A stretch of DNA of 5,560 bases from an uncultured Oscillospiraceae bacterium. GTDB lineage: Bacteria > Bacillota > Clostridia > Oscillospirales > Oscillospiraceae. The stretch is taken from NCBI GenBank assembly GCA_947630345.1, contig CANRHF010000126.1, positions 1 through 5,560 on the forward strand. Reading direction: 5' to 3'. Positions 1 through 5,484 of this stretch are shown piece after piece. Every line of letters begins with the position of its first letter. The first letter of the stretch is position 1. The translations under genes were made by a program, and so were the position numbers. Below the pieces are notes generated by a model. That model was not told the DNA's origin and did not search any database. It saw only the letters and a list, made by a program, of their open reading frames with translations.

Positions 1-107
1 TCTCCGGTTTTTATAATCCTCTCAGGCCCCACTCCCATAACCATGGCCTGCCCCCAAACCAGGCTGAATCCATTTTCCTCCAGAATTTTGCTTGTCCACT
101 TTATTGA
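1..107 (-). other. Possible truncated coding remnant (unrecognised)
   Basis: Read on the minus strand, the frame from the codon after a TAG at 110-108 stays open to the left edge, about 35 codons. It includes the stretch KILEENGFSLVWGQAMVMG, followed by VGPERIIKTG. The mix of charged and hydrophobic residues looks more protein-like than the other frames, which hit stops. No start codon with a ribosome binding site was found, and the reading frame runs out of the window. It may be the decayed or truncated 5' part of a gene continuing to the left, or chance. I do not recognise the family. Confidence 0.2.
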
Positions 108-272
108 CTATGGTTCAATAGTCACTTGGGGCCCTATGGGTCTCTGCTTTGCTATACTCTTTTTCCAACCGCATGCCTTCCCACATCTCCCTCATTTTTG
201 GGGTTGACTTTTAATAGTTAATCTATCTTATCATTCACTCTCCGTCGTGTCCACTTTTACTATACAACTTTC
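1..272. other. AT-rich intergenic DNA without a supported gene
   Basis: Base composition drops sharply compared with the GC-rich operon to the right, which suggests spacer or acquired DNA. The 10-bp word TGTCCACTTT occurs twice in the same orientation (93-102 and 248-257). A 7-bp hairpin, TGACTAT/ATAGTCA with a 6-nt loop, lies at 105-124. Words like TGTCCACTTT followed by T-rich DNA can occur at insertion-sequence ends, but no transposase frame or matched terminal inverted repeats can be seen, so no mobile element is called. Confidence 0.4.
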
Positions 273-360
273 ACTTCTTCACTTTTTACTATTACTTTTT
301 ACTTGCCAAAAATCGGCCCGTCGAAATTAGTGAAAAGTGAAGAGTTAAGAGTGAAGAAGT
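273..360. repeat. Large imperfect inverted repeat, MITE-like spacer element
   Basis: The left arm (273-304, starting ACTTCTTCACT) is the imperfect reverse complement of the right arm (329-360, ending AGTGAAGAAGT). The outermost 11 bp match exactly and the rest match with scattered mismatches and small indels. Both arms are made of repeating CACTT/ACTT-type units (GTGAA/AGTGA on the other strand). The 24-nt centre carries GCCAAAAATCGGC (305-317), the exact reverse complement of the adjoining tRNA-Gln 3' end and start of its terminator (389-401). No open reading frame lies inside. Similar ACTCTTCACTTTTCAC-type words are, from memory, common as dispersed repeats in clostridial genomes; that link is inference. 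Confidence 0.55.
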
Positions 361-397
361 AAAAATCGGCAACCCTCTAACGAGGATTGCCGATTTT
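361..397 (-). terminator. Rho-independent terminator of tRNA-Gln
   Basis: The stretch is almost perfectly self-complementary. The left arm AAAAATCGGCAACCCTC (361-377) pairs with GAGGATTGCCGATTTTT (381-397), with one G-U type mismatch and a TAAC loop. On the minus strand it begins right after the encoded CCA of the tRNA and ends in a run of five T, as expected for an intrinsic terminator. The A/T flanks make it symmetric, so it could also stop plus-strand transcription. Confidence 0.85.
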
Positions 398-471
398 TGG
401 CAGAGGGTGAGGGATTCGAACCCCCGCAAACGGAGTCAGAGTCCGGTGTGCTACCGTTACACAAACCCTCT
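398..471 (-). tRNA. tRNA-Gln (anticodon CUG), CCA encoded
   Basis: This 74-nt minus-strand gene folds into a full cloverleaf. The 7-bp acceptor stem AGAGGGT/ACCCTCT is perfect. The D-arm is GTGTAACGGTAGCAC. The anticodon arm is CCGGA-CTCTGAC-TCCGT, with anticodon CTG at 439-437. The T-arm is GGGGG-TTCGAAT-CCCTC. The discriminator is G (401) and CCA is encoded at 400-398. The anticodon CUG reads CAG glutamine codons. The outermost anticodon-stem pair is a C-U mismatch, and T-arm pairing includes one G-U. In most Firmicutes this tRNA is first charged with glutamate and then amidated by GatCAB; that is family knowledge, not shown here. It has its own promoter and terminator, separate from the protein operon upstream. 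Confidence 0.96.
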
Positions 472-489
472 ATTTTGGGCACGGATATA

Positions 490-517
490 ATTATACCCAA
501 AGAGGGAAAAAAGTCAA
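490..517 (-). promoter_or_regulatory. Sigma-A type promoter for tRNA-Gln
   Basis: On the minus strand, TTGACT (517-512) and a perfect TATAAT (495-490) are separated by 16 bases. Predicted transcription begins near 483, about 12 nt before the mature tRNA 5' end at 471. The -35 box is embedded in the loop and 3' arm of the inverted repeat at 505-529, so the tRNA promoter and a possible operon terminator share the same bases. Confidence 0.85.
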
Positions 518-529
518 GGACTTTTTTCC
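505..529. terminator. Perfect 11-bp A/T-flanked hairpin, possible bidirectional terminator
   Basis: GGAAAAAAGTC (505-515) and GACTTTTTTCC (519-529) are exact reverse complements around a 3-nt loop. On the minus strand the hairpin opens with an A run and closes with six T, resembling a short intrinsic terminator with a GC-poor core. It could act as a second stop for the operon ending at 606. The same bases supply the -35 box of the tRNA-Gln promoter, so its role may be partly or wholly promoter. Confidence 0.45.
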
Positions 530-533
530 AATT

Positions 534-553
534 CCGGCAAAATTTCCTGCCGG
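534..553. repeat. Small 6-bp inverted repeat in the operon 3' spacer
   Basis: CCGGCA (534-539) pairs with TGCCGG (548-553) around an 8-nt A/T-rich loop, and flanking AATTC-type bases add partial symmetry with one bulge. It lies between the GC-rich hairpin after the lipoprotein gene and the tRNA promoter. No T run follows on the minus strand, so it is more likely a minor RNA stem or chance palindrome than an independent terminator. Confidence 0.35.
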
Positions 554-564
554 GAATATTGTAA

Positions 565-600
565 CCCCCCGGCGGCAGGTTATACCACACCGCCGGGGGG
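565..600 (-). terminator. GC-rich stem-loop at the end of the operon
   Basis: An 11-bp perfect stem (CCCCCCGGCGG 565-575 with CCGCCGGGGGG 590-600) surrounds a 14-nt loop and starts 5 nt after the lipoprotein stop codon. Its stability and position fit a transcription terminator or an mRNA 3'-end protecting hairpin. The T tract is weak on both sides (TTACAATATT on the minus strand, AAATTTTACTTTT on the plus strand), so complete termination may need the second hairpin at 505-529. Confidence 0.65.
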
Positions 601-605
601 AAATT

Positions 606-2438
606 TTACTTTTGGGCAGGAAGCAGAAACTGCTCCCAGGGAAGCTCCTGATTTTTCGGGTAGCCGCAGGCATCACGCAGGCCCTGGCAGATCTGAGACA
701 GCTTTTCCTGAAGAATGGGACTGCTCAAATCCTCGCTAGAGCCCAGCAGAGCGGCGGTGAAGATCTCCGCCCGGTCCTCCTTGGGATAGCTCATGGCAAA
801 GGGACTGAGGAAGGCCCGCTCCGCGCCCTCCGTCCAGGCGGCGGTTTCCTCCTCCGGCTCTTCCTCGTAGGAATAGAAGTATTGGACGCCCTCGGGATTC
901 AGGGACTCCCACTGGTCGTAGGCCAGGCTGTTGGAGACGATGAAGGTGTCCAGCGCGTGGCTCAGGCAGTGGCAGAATGCCTCCTCCTCTCCGCCGCCCA
1001 CCGCCAGGGCGATGCAGGCGTCCCCCTGGGCCCAGTATTGGAGCCCCGAACAGGGTCCGGAGACGGAGCGCACCAGGCAGATGTGCAGCACGCCGGATTC
1101 CGTATCCCGGCTGATGGCGGAGAAGAATCCCTCGGGGAACCGGGCGAGGACCTTTTCCAAGGCGTCCAGGCTCTCCTGGAACAGCGGAACCTGGAATTCG
1201 GGCGTTACCTGCCCGGCGGAGGGCTCCAGGCCCTCCACGCCCAGCCGGATATCCACCCCGTAGGCCTGGCTGATCTCCTCCGCCCGCTGCCGGCAGGCGT
1301 TCAGCCCAGCGGTGTCGGGGGCCAGAGCGGTGTACCGGGGGCCGGTGTAGACGGTCTGACCCTCGATCTGGCTCAGCTGCGGATTCCAGAGGTAGAGATT
1401 TTTATGCCCCTGCTGGTCCTCCGCCAGGAACCACAGCCCCTCCGTACCGGAGACGAAGCCCTGGATCCCGGTAAGTCCTTCCACGCTTGCCCCGGCGGTT
1501 CGCCGCCCGGTGGTCAGGTCATAGAGCCAGAGCATGCTGACGCCGCCCTGGGGAGAGACCCCCACCAGGGCGTCCCGGCCCGGGGCAGGATAGACCTGCT
1601 CCTCTTTGCTGTCCAAGTTCAGGCACAAGGGCGCCTCGTCCTTGCGGCCAAAGAAGGTCTCCTGCCGTTTGCCCTCCATCCGCTGATAGAGATACCAGTC
1701 CTCCCACCCGGCCAACCGGAGAAGGGTCTCGTCGGTGCCCAGGGATTCCCCGGTCTCCACCGAAAGGAAGTCGGTATAAAATTCCGAATCGCTCTCCCGT
1801 ACCTGGCAGACCAGAATGGTGTCGTCAAACAGACTTTCCACCAGCGTCAGATCCTCGGTGGACTGGATGCTGACGAGCCGGGCGATCCCGGTGGACATGT
1901 TCAGCGCCCGGATCTCCGCCCCATCGCAGTAGAAGGCAACGTCCAGCCCGGCGCCAATGATCGGCGGGGCCGTCACCGTCTCCGGCAGGTCCTCCCGGAA
2001 AATCTCCCGGAACTGCTCGTCCAGAAGCACCACGCTGTGGGAAACGCTGTCGTAGTACCCGATGCCCTGACTGTTCACCTGCACCGACTGAGAATTCGGG
2101 TCCAGGGGGCAGTCCAACAGGACGGACAGCCCCACCGCTCCCTCTTCGCCGGTGAGCAGGGACATGGTGGTGCCGCTGCCGGAGGGATAGAAGACGATCA
2201 GATCCTCTCCCATGGCGGCGACGCCCAGGCAGTCCTGGCGTTCCAGGGCATACTCCCGCACCGCCCCGGCGGTCTGGGATTCCGTATAGCTGTCCGGCCT
2301 GTAGAGGGTGGTGACAGGCACGCTGACCTGCGTGGGCTCAGAAGTGGGCAGGGTCGTGGCCTCCGTGGGGGGAGGCGGTTCCCATGCGCAGCCGGCCAGC
2401 AGGGCAACTGCCGCCAGCAGCGCGGTCAATCGTTTCAT
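606..2438 (-). CDS. Lipoprotein with propeller-like half and degenerate metallopeptidase-like C-terminus
   Basis: This 610-residue protein starts with a clear lipoprotein signal: MKR, a hydrophobic stretch, then LAGC with C17 as the lipidated residue. It should therefore sit on the outer face of the cytoplasmic membrane. Residues 19-45 form a Pro/Thr/Glu-rich linker. Residues about 55-370 contain repeated short beta-rich units (for example LYDLTTG, LYLWNPQ) that look like a beta-propeller. From about 379 the protein resembles clostridial lipoproteins with a zinc-peptidase-like domain: YGVDIRLG (393-400), FPEGFF (434-439), HALD (494-497), WESLNPEG (510-517) and YPKEDRAEIF (551-560). At the expected HExxH position it reads HCLSH (490-494), so the catalytic glutamate is cysteine, while both histidines and a possible third ligand, E558, remain. 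It may be a non-catalytic binding or sensing domain. The ATG overlaps the preceding gene's TGA, with AAGGAG 8 nt upstream. The true function is unknown. Confidence 0.85.
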   Translation of the reverse strand: MKRLTALLAAVALLAGCAWEPPPPTEATTLPTSEPTQVSVPVTTLYRPDSYTESQTAGAVREYALERQDCLGVAAMGEDLIVFYPSGSGTTMSLLTGEEGAVGLSVLLDCPLDPNSQSVQVNSQGIGYYDSVSHSVVLLDEQFREIFREDLPETVTAPPIIGAGLDVAFYCDGAEIRALNMSTGIARLVSIQSTEDLTLVESLFDDTILVCQVRESDSEFYTDFLSVETGESLGTDETLLRLAGWEDWYLYQRMEGKRQETFFGRKDEAPLCLNLDSKEEQVYPAPGRDALVGVSPQGGVSMLWLYDLTTGRRTAGASVEGLTGIQGFVSGTEGLWFLAEDQQGHKNLYLWNPQLSQIEGQTVYTGPRYTALAPDTAGLNACRQRAEEISQAYGVDIRLGVEGLEPSAGQVTPEFQVPLFQESLDALEKVLARFPEGFFSAISRDTESGVLHICLVRSVSGPCSGLQYWAQGDACIALAVGGGEEEAFCHCLSHALDTFIVSNSLAYDQWESLNPEGVQYFYSYEEEPEEETAAWTEGAERAFLSPFAMSYPKEDRAEIFTAALLGSSEDLSSPILQEKLSQICQGLRDACGYPKNQELPWEQFLLPAQK

Positions 2439-2962
2439 ACAGTGCGCTCCTTGTCAAAAATGTGAAAGGAAAAGGCCCCGTCCCGGAGGATCAGGCAGCT
2501 GTGTGTCCCGTCCTTGGGAAGGGAGACGCTGCCGGGGTTCAGACAGCGGATGTGTTCCACGGTGATATCCTGCTTTCGATGGGTGTGCCCGGAGAGGAAG
2601 ACCGTTCCAGGGGCAAGGGGCGGCAGACGCTCCGGGTTCCACAGATGGCCGTGGGTCAAATACAGATAGCGCTCCCCCGTCCAGAACAGGGCGTAGTCCG
2701 CCATACAGGGGAAGGGCAGGACCAGCTGATCCACTTCCGCCTCGCAGTTGCCCCGCACCGCCAGGATGCGGTCCTTCCATTGGGAGAGCTGGACGGCGAC
2801 CTCATTGGGCCGGTATTCCTCGGGTAGATCGTTCCGGGGGCCGTGATAGAGCAGATCCCCCAGCAGGATCAGCCAGTCCGGCCGCTCCGCCTCCGCCAGC
2901 TCCAACAGTCGGCGGCACCAATAGGCGGAGCCGTGTATGTCCGAGGCGATCAGCAGCTTCAT
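2435..2962 (-). CDS. yfcE: YfcE-type metallophosphoesterase (phosphodiesterase)
   Basis: This 175-residue protein belongs to the calcineurin-like phosphoesterases of the YfcE group. Family members hydrolyse phosphodiester substrates with a two-metal centre, usually manganese; the natural substrate is generally unknown. The motifs appear in order: DIHG (8-11), GDLLYHGPRN (35-44), GNCE (71-74), THGH (103-106) and GHTH (125-128). The tail carries NPGSVSLP, typical of this group. Length is close to the E. coli protein (about 184 residues). All metal-binding positions look intact, so it should be active in the cytoplasm; no signal peptide or membrane segment is seen. The ATG overlaps the DUF1643 gene by 4 nt (ATGA), with GGGAGGGA just upstream. 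Its own stop overlaps the lipoprotein start the same way. Confidence 0.93.
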   Translation of the reverse strand: MKLLIASDIHGSAYWCRRLLELAEAERPDWLILLGDLLYHGPRNDLPEEYRPNEVAVQLSQWKDRILAVRGNCEAEVDQLVLPFPCMADYALFWTGERYLYLTHGHLWNPERLPPLAPGTVFLSGHTHRKQDITVEHIRCLNPGSVSLPKDGTHSCLILRDGAFSFHIFDKERTV

Positions 2963-3585
2963 GACGTCCCTCCCAATATGGCCAGGTAGGCCTCCAAATC
3001 AAAGGGGTCCAGGACCGTATCCTTCCGCAGGTACAGCGGATGGTGGGGGTGGCCCTGCCGGCTCAGGGGCCCGGCCCGGAACCACCGGGCGCCGGCCTCC
3101 CGGCCCACCTCCAGCAGCTCCGCCAGGCAAGCGCGCAGATAGTCCCGCCGGTCCACAATGGTGCCCCAGGCGGCCCAGACCGCCGGTTCCTTGCCCAGCC
3201 CCAGGGCGTAGCGGAAGGCCGCCAAATTCTCCCGGTGGAGGGCGGCGTTGCAGCTGCGCTCCATGGCGTCCGGGTCCGTAGCCCGCTGGGCGTAGACGTT
3301 GAACATGAGGAAGCTGTCGTACCCGTTGCCCAGGGCGATCCGCTCCACGGACTTCAAGGTATTGTCCAGGGCGTCGGGCCGGGCGGTGGAGGGGTTGATG
3401 CCAATGCAGATCAGGGGCTTTTTCCCCCGGGTGCCCAGGAGATATCGGTACTCCTGATAAGTATTGGGGACGTAGAGCCATTTTTTCACGTCGTAGTCCC
3501 CGTTTGGCTCCTCCGCCTGGGCCAGGGCCTGGGCGAAGGACAGCAGCTCCAGCTGGGCGGTATCGCCCTGGGGAATGTGGCGCAT
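2959..3585 (-). CDS. DUF1643 family protein
   Basis: This 208-residue soluble protein matches my recollection of DUF1643. The diagnostic stretch is ICIGINPSTA (59-68), followed by DALDNTL (71-77), a GY pair (88-89), FNVYAQRATDP (95-105), AAWG (138-141), and GHPHHPLYL (178-186) near the C-terminus. Members have no firmly established biochemical role, and some are found next to restriction, nucleotide or phage-related genes. Here the neighbours are a phosphoesterase and a folate enzyme, which does not settle its job. The N-terminal 45 residues (Gln/Glu/Ala-rich, then YDVKKWLYVPNTYQEYRYLL) lead into the core. The start at 3585 is favoured because its ATG shares one base with the upstream TGA (TGATG) and AGGGAGGA lies about 7 nt before it. 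No membrane segment is seen. Confidence 0.85.
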   Translation of the reverse strand: MRHIPQGDTAQLELLSFAQALAQAEEPNGDYDVKKWLYVPNTYQEYRYLLGTRGKKPLICIGINPSTARPDALDNTLKSVERIALGNGYDSFLMFNVYAQRATDPDAMERSCNAALHRENLAAFRYALGLGKEPAVWAAWGTIVDRRDYLRACLAELLEVGREAGARWFRAGPLSRQGHPHHPLYLRKDTVLDPFDLEAYLAILGGTS

Positions 3586-4148
3586 CAGGCATCCTCCCTG
3601 GGAAACCAGCAGCTGTTGTCCGGGTCGTAGAAGGGGCAGTCCTCCTTCTTCCGCCCGGTTTGGCGGAGCCAGCCGTCGAAAGCGACGTCCAGGAAGGGGT
3701 AGACCCCCTTCATCCGGCTCTGGAGCTGAAGCACCCGGCCGTCCGTGAGATAGAGCTCAATGATGGTGCCGCCGGCGGCGGTGTAGAGCCGCTGGGAGCG
3801 GATGTCCGCGAAGCGGTACACCGTATCCTTCTTTCCAAAAGTGGTCAGCAGGAAAGTGTCCTGGTCGTAGTAGACCCCGAAGGTCAGATAATAGCCCACC
3901 AGGACTGCGCCTGTGGCGATGAGGATGATCCCGCCCACGATGAGCAGCCAGCTCTGCCAGGTCAGCAGGGCCGCCACCCCCAGCACCATGACCACCAGCC
4001 CGCCGGCGCCGTAGGCCCGGTCTAAGCGAACGGAGAGGCCGGAGGTGTGCTGCTTTTTCCCCCGGAAGAGCTTGGAAAAGCTCTTGTCCGCCAGAAAGCA
4101 GACCAGGAAGGTCAGCGCCGCTACCAGAATTACCGCAGGCCAGGTCAT
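3585..4148 (-). CDS. Small membrane protein with PH-like cytoplasmic tail
   Basis: I do not recognise a named family for this 187-residue protein. It has three hydrophobic segments: about 3-20, 48-64 and 67-90. A basic stretch between the first two (KLFRGKKQH, 27-34) suggests cytoplasmic facing there. Residues about 92-163 look like a bacterial PH-type beta fold: GVYYDQDTFLLTTFGKKDTVYRF, an FADI turn (113-116), then IIELYLTDGRVLQL and a final helix ending in WLRQTG (160-165). The arrangement resembles membrane PH-domain proteins of Gram-positive bacteria. The last 20 residues are rich in Cys, Phe and Pro (CPFYDPDNSCWF, 171-182) and may be a separate short motif. An AGGAGGG ribosome binding site overlaps the stop of the folate-enzyme gene 11 nt upstream. 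Confidence 0.8.
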   Translation of the reverse strand: MTWPAVILVAALTFLVCFLADKSFSKLFRGKKQHTSGLSVRLDRAYGAGGLVVMVLGVAALLTWQSWLLIVGGIILIATGAVLVGYYLTFGVYYDQDTFLLTTFGKKDTVYRFADIRSQRLYTAAGGTIIELYLTDGRVLQLQSRMKGVYPFLDVAFDGWLRQTGRKKEDCPFYDPDNSCWFPREDA

Positions 4149-4159
4149 GTTCTTCCCTC

Positions 4160-4690
4160 CTATGCCCAGAGGACCAGCCCGGCGGGCAGATCATGAGGCT
4201 CCGCCGGGACCTCCGGGACTACTTGAAAATCGTAACAAAGGGCCACGGTGGGGTGCCTGGGCTCCAGCGCCAGGAACCGGTCATAGAAGCCGCCGCCGTA
4301 GCCCAGGCGGCGGCCCGCCCGGTCGAAAGCCAGGCCGGGCAAAATCACTAGGGCGGTTTTGTCCGCGGCAATCTCCCCCGCCGCCGGTTCGGGGATGCCC
4401 CCGAAGCCCGGGACCATCGGCGTCCGGTCCGTGACGTAGAGAAAGCGCATCTCCCCGTCCACGATCTTGGGCAGGGCCACCCGTTTCCCGTCAGCCCGGG
4501 CCGCCTCCAGAATGGGCAGCAGCCGCACCTCCTGATTTTGGGGATAGTAGCCATAGACGGCCTTTGCCGCCTGATATACGGAGGTTTGGGCCAGCAGGCG
4601 GCCCAGGGCGGCGCTTTTGTCCCGGATCTCCTCCGGGGTCATGGCCCGCTTTTTCTCCCGGATCAGGGCCCGCAGGGCCTTCTTATCCAT
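4160..4690 (-). CDS. ygfA: 5-formyltetrahydrofolate cyclo-ligase
   Basis: This 176-residue enzyme (MTHFS, 5-FCL) converts 5-formyl-tetrahydrofolate to 5,10-methenyl-tetrahydrofolate with ATP, recycling a storage or inhibitory folate into one-carbon metabolism in the cytoplasm. The N-terminus KKALRALIREKKRAM (3-17) is the usual basic helix. VYGYYPQNQEV (45-55) and RVALPKI (70-76) are substrate-side elements. The signature ILPGLAFDRAGRRLGYGGGF (116-135), followed by YDR, is the conserved nucleotide/folate loop. EPHD (164-167) is the late conserved motif. The family is usually about 180-200 residues. The ATG at 4690 is chosen because AAGGAGA lies 6 nt upstream and the protein then begins exactly where homologs do; a longer in-frame start at 4783 adds an atypical Cys/Ser-rich segment. 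It overlaps the regulator gene by 8 nt. Confidence 0.94.
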   Translation of the reverse strand: MDKKALRALIREKKRAMTPEEIRDKSAALGRLLAQTSVYQAAKAVYGYYPQNQEVRLLPILEAARADGKRVALPKIVDGEMRFLYVTDRTPMVPGFGGIPEPAAGEIAADKTALVILPGLAFDRAGRRLGYGGGFYDRFLALEPRHPTVALCYDFQVVPEVPAEPHDLPAGLVLWA

Positions 4691-5327
4691 CGGCGCTCTC
4701 CTTTTTCCGGAACAGCCGGAACCAGAGGAAGATGGCCAGCTGTCCGGGGATTCCCAGCAGGAACAGCCGCCACACGCGGACATCTAAGAACACCCGGAAG
4801 GTGATATAGATGCTGAAAATTGAGCCCCACATGATAATGGAGATCAGTGCCCGGTTCCACCGGAAGTCCCGCCAGGCCGAGCGGAGGCTCAGCAGCACGA
4901 TGCCGGTGACGGGAATGGCGTAGGCGAAGGCCACGGCGGACTGTTCAAAGCCCAGGCTGGACAATACCACATAGACCAGCAGCGCCACAAACCAGACCAA
5001 AATGGTGGAGAGCATGAGAATGATCCCCTTGTCAGCCTTGCGCTTCAGGGTTTTTTCCACCACCCGGCTCATGGCCTGCTCCACCTTGCCGGTGTCTTCC
5101 GGCAGAGCGTCGGGGTCGGAGAGCAGATCGTCCACCTTGACGCCGAACACGCCGGCCAGCTGGATCAGGGTCATCACATCCGGCAGGGACTCTCCCCGTT
5201 CCCATTTGGAGACCGCCTTGTCTGAGTAGTTCAGCCGCTCCGCCAGCCCGGCCTGGGTCCAGTTTTCCTGCTTGCGGTAGGCGGCGATGTTCCGGCCCAG
5301 CCGGGATTTCAGCTCCTCCGCGTCCAA
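4683..5327 (-). CDS. XRE-family regulator with four membrane segments
   Basis: This 214-residue protein has an N-terminal XRE helix-turn-helix (about 11-68) with the typical WTQAGLAERLNYSDKAVSKW core (23-42), then ERGESLPD and a DLL end. A charged linker (70-100) joins it to four hydrophobic segments at about 102-122, 131-149, 159-180 and 186-206. Such membrane-tethered XRE proteins are common in Firmicutes; they are thought to sense envelope or cell-state signals, but the ligand is rarely known. The only workable start is TTG (5327-5325): an in-frame TAG lies just upstream, the next in-frame ATG is at residue 52, inside the DNA-binding domain, and AGGGGGG sits 7 nt before the TTG. As first gene of the operon it could regulate its own promoter; no operator is proven. 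Confidence 0.88.
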   Translation of the reverse strand: MDAEELKSRLGRNIAAYRKQENWTQAGLAERLNYSDKAVSKWERGESLPDVMTLIQLAGVFGVKVDDLLSDPDALPEDTGKVEQAMSRVVEKTLKRKADKGIILMLSTILVWFVALLVYVVLSSLGFEQSAVAFAYAIPVTGIVLLSLRSAWRDFRWNRALISIIMWGSIFSIYITFRVFLDVRVWRLFLLGIPGQLAIFLWFRLFRKKESADG

Positions 5328-5334
5328 TGGCGAT

Positions 5335-5341
5335 CCCCCCT
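5335..5341 (-). promoter_or_regulatory. Ribosome binding site deciding the TTG start
   Basis: AGGGGGG lies 7 nt upstream of the TTG codon at 5327-5325. Because a TAG closes the frame just upstream and no ATG is available before residue 52, this site supports TTG as the start of the regulator gene. The weaker start codon may keep regulator levels low relative to downstream genes that start with ATG. Confidence 0.7.
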
Positions 5342-5356
5342 AAAGTGCTTTTTTTC

Positions 5357-5385
5357 ATTTTAACAGATTTTTTCCACAAATGCAA
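5357..5385 (-). promoter_or_regulatory. Sigma-A type promoter of the six-gene operon
   Basis: On the minus strand, TTGCAT (5385-5380) and TAAAAT (5362-5357) are separated by exactly 17 bases. The bases TGT just before the -10 make an extended -10 element. Transcription should begin near 5350, giving a leader of about 22 nt with the AGGGGGG site. No other good promoter is seen inside the operon, where genes overlap or nearly touch. Confidence 0.8.
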
Positions 5386-5412
5386 CCGTAATTCTCCCCG
5401 CGTCCCTCCCAA

Positions 5413-5430
5413 TTTCCGCGCGCCCGGAAA
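5413..5430. repeat. Short inverted repeat upstream of the operon promoter
   Basis: TTTCCG (5413-5418) and CGGAAA (5425-5430) form a 6-bp palindrome around CGCGCC, about 28 bp upstream of the operon -35 box. It could be a regulator binding site, including for the XRE protein, but one copy of a 6-bp palindrome in GC-rich DNA is weak evidence. Confidence 0.25.
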
Positions 5431-5455
5431 AATGCGGGAAAGGCCGTATTTTGTC

Positions 5456-5484
5456 TTGCGCGGGAATCCAAACTGTGGTACAAT
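5456..5484 (+). promoter_or_regulatory. Possible divergent plus-strand promoter
   Basis: TTGCGC (5456-5461) and TACAAT (5479-5484) are 17 bases apart, and TGG before the -10 supplies an extended -10 TG. The -10 matches five of six consensus bases; the -35 matches mainly the TTG. A transcript would start near 5491 and run out of the window to the right, beginning with hairpin-rich sequence. The gene served, if any, lies outside. Confidence 0.4.

Noticed and set aside
115..195. 26-residue minus-strand open frame in the AT-rich left region
   Set aside because: No ribosome binding site precedes the ATG, and the peptide is short with no recognisable feature.
273..400. CRISPR array or tandem repeat locus
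   Set aside because: The repeated units are inverted and imperfect, with no regular spacers and no cas genes nearby.
612..2465. 617-codon plus-strand open frame antisense to the lipoprotein gene
   Set aside because: It is codon-aligned with the sense gene, so stops would appear only opposite TTA, CTA or TCA codons, which are rare in this GC-rich gene. It starts at TTG without a good ribosome binding site, its translation is Gly/Leu/Arg/Gln-biased without motifs, and the sense frame has a lipobox and recognisable signatures.
2999..3592. Alternative 197-codon minus-strand frame over the DUF1643 gene
   Set aside because: It begins at an ATG inside the same ribosome-binding region but in another frame, and its product is Gly/Pro/Arg-rich without motifs, while the DUF1643 frame carries the family signatures.
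4160..4783. Longer version of the folate cyclo-ligase starting at 4783
   Set aside because: The extra 31 residues are Cys/Ser/Gly-rich, overlap the regulator's coding sequence deeply and have no family counterpart. The ATG at 4690 has a proper AAGGAGA site and the standard N-terminus.
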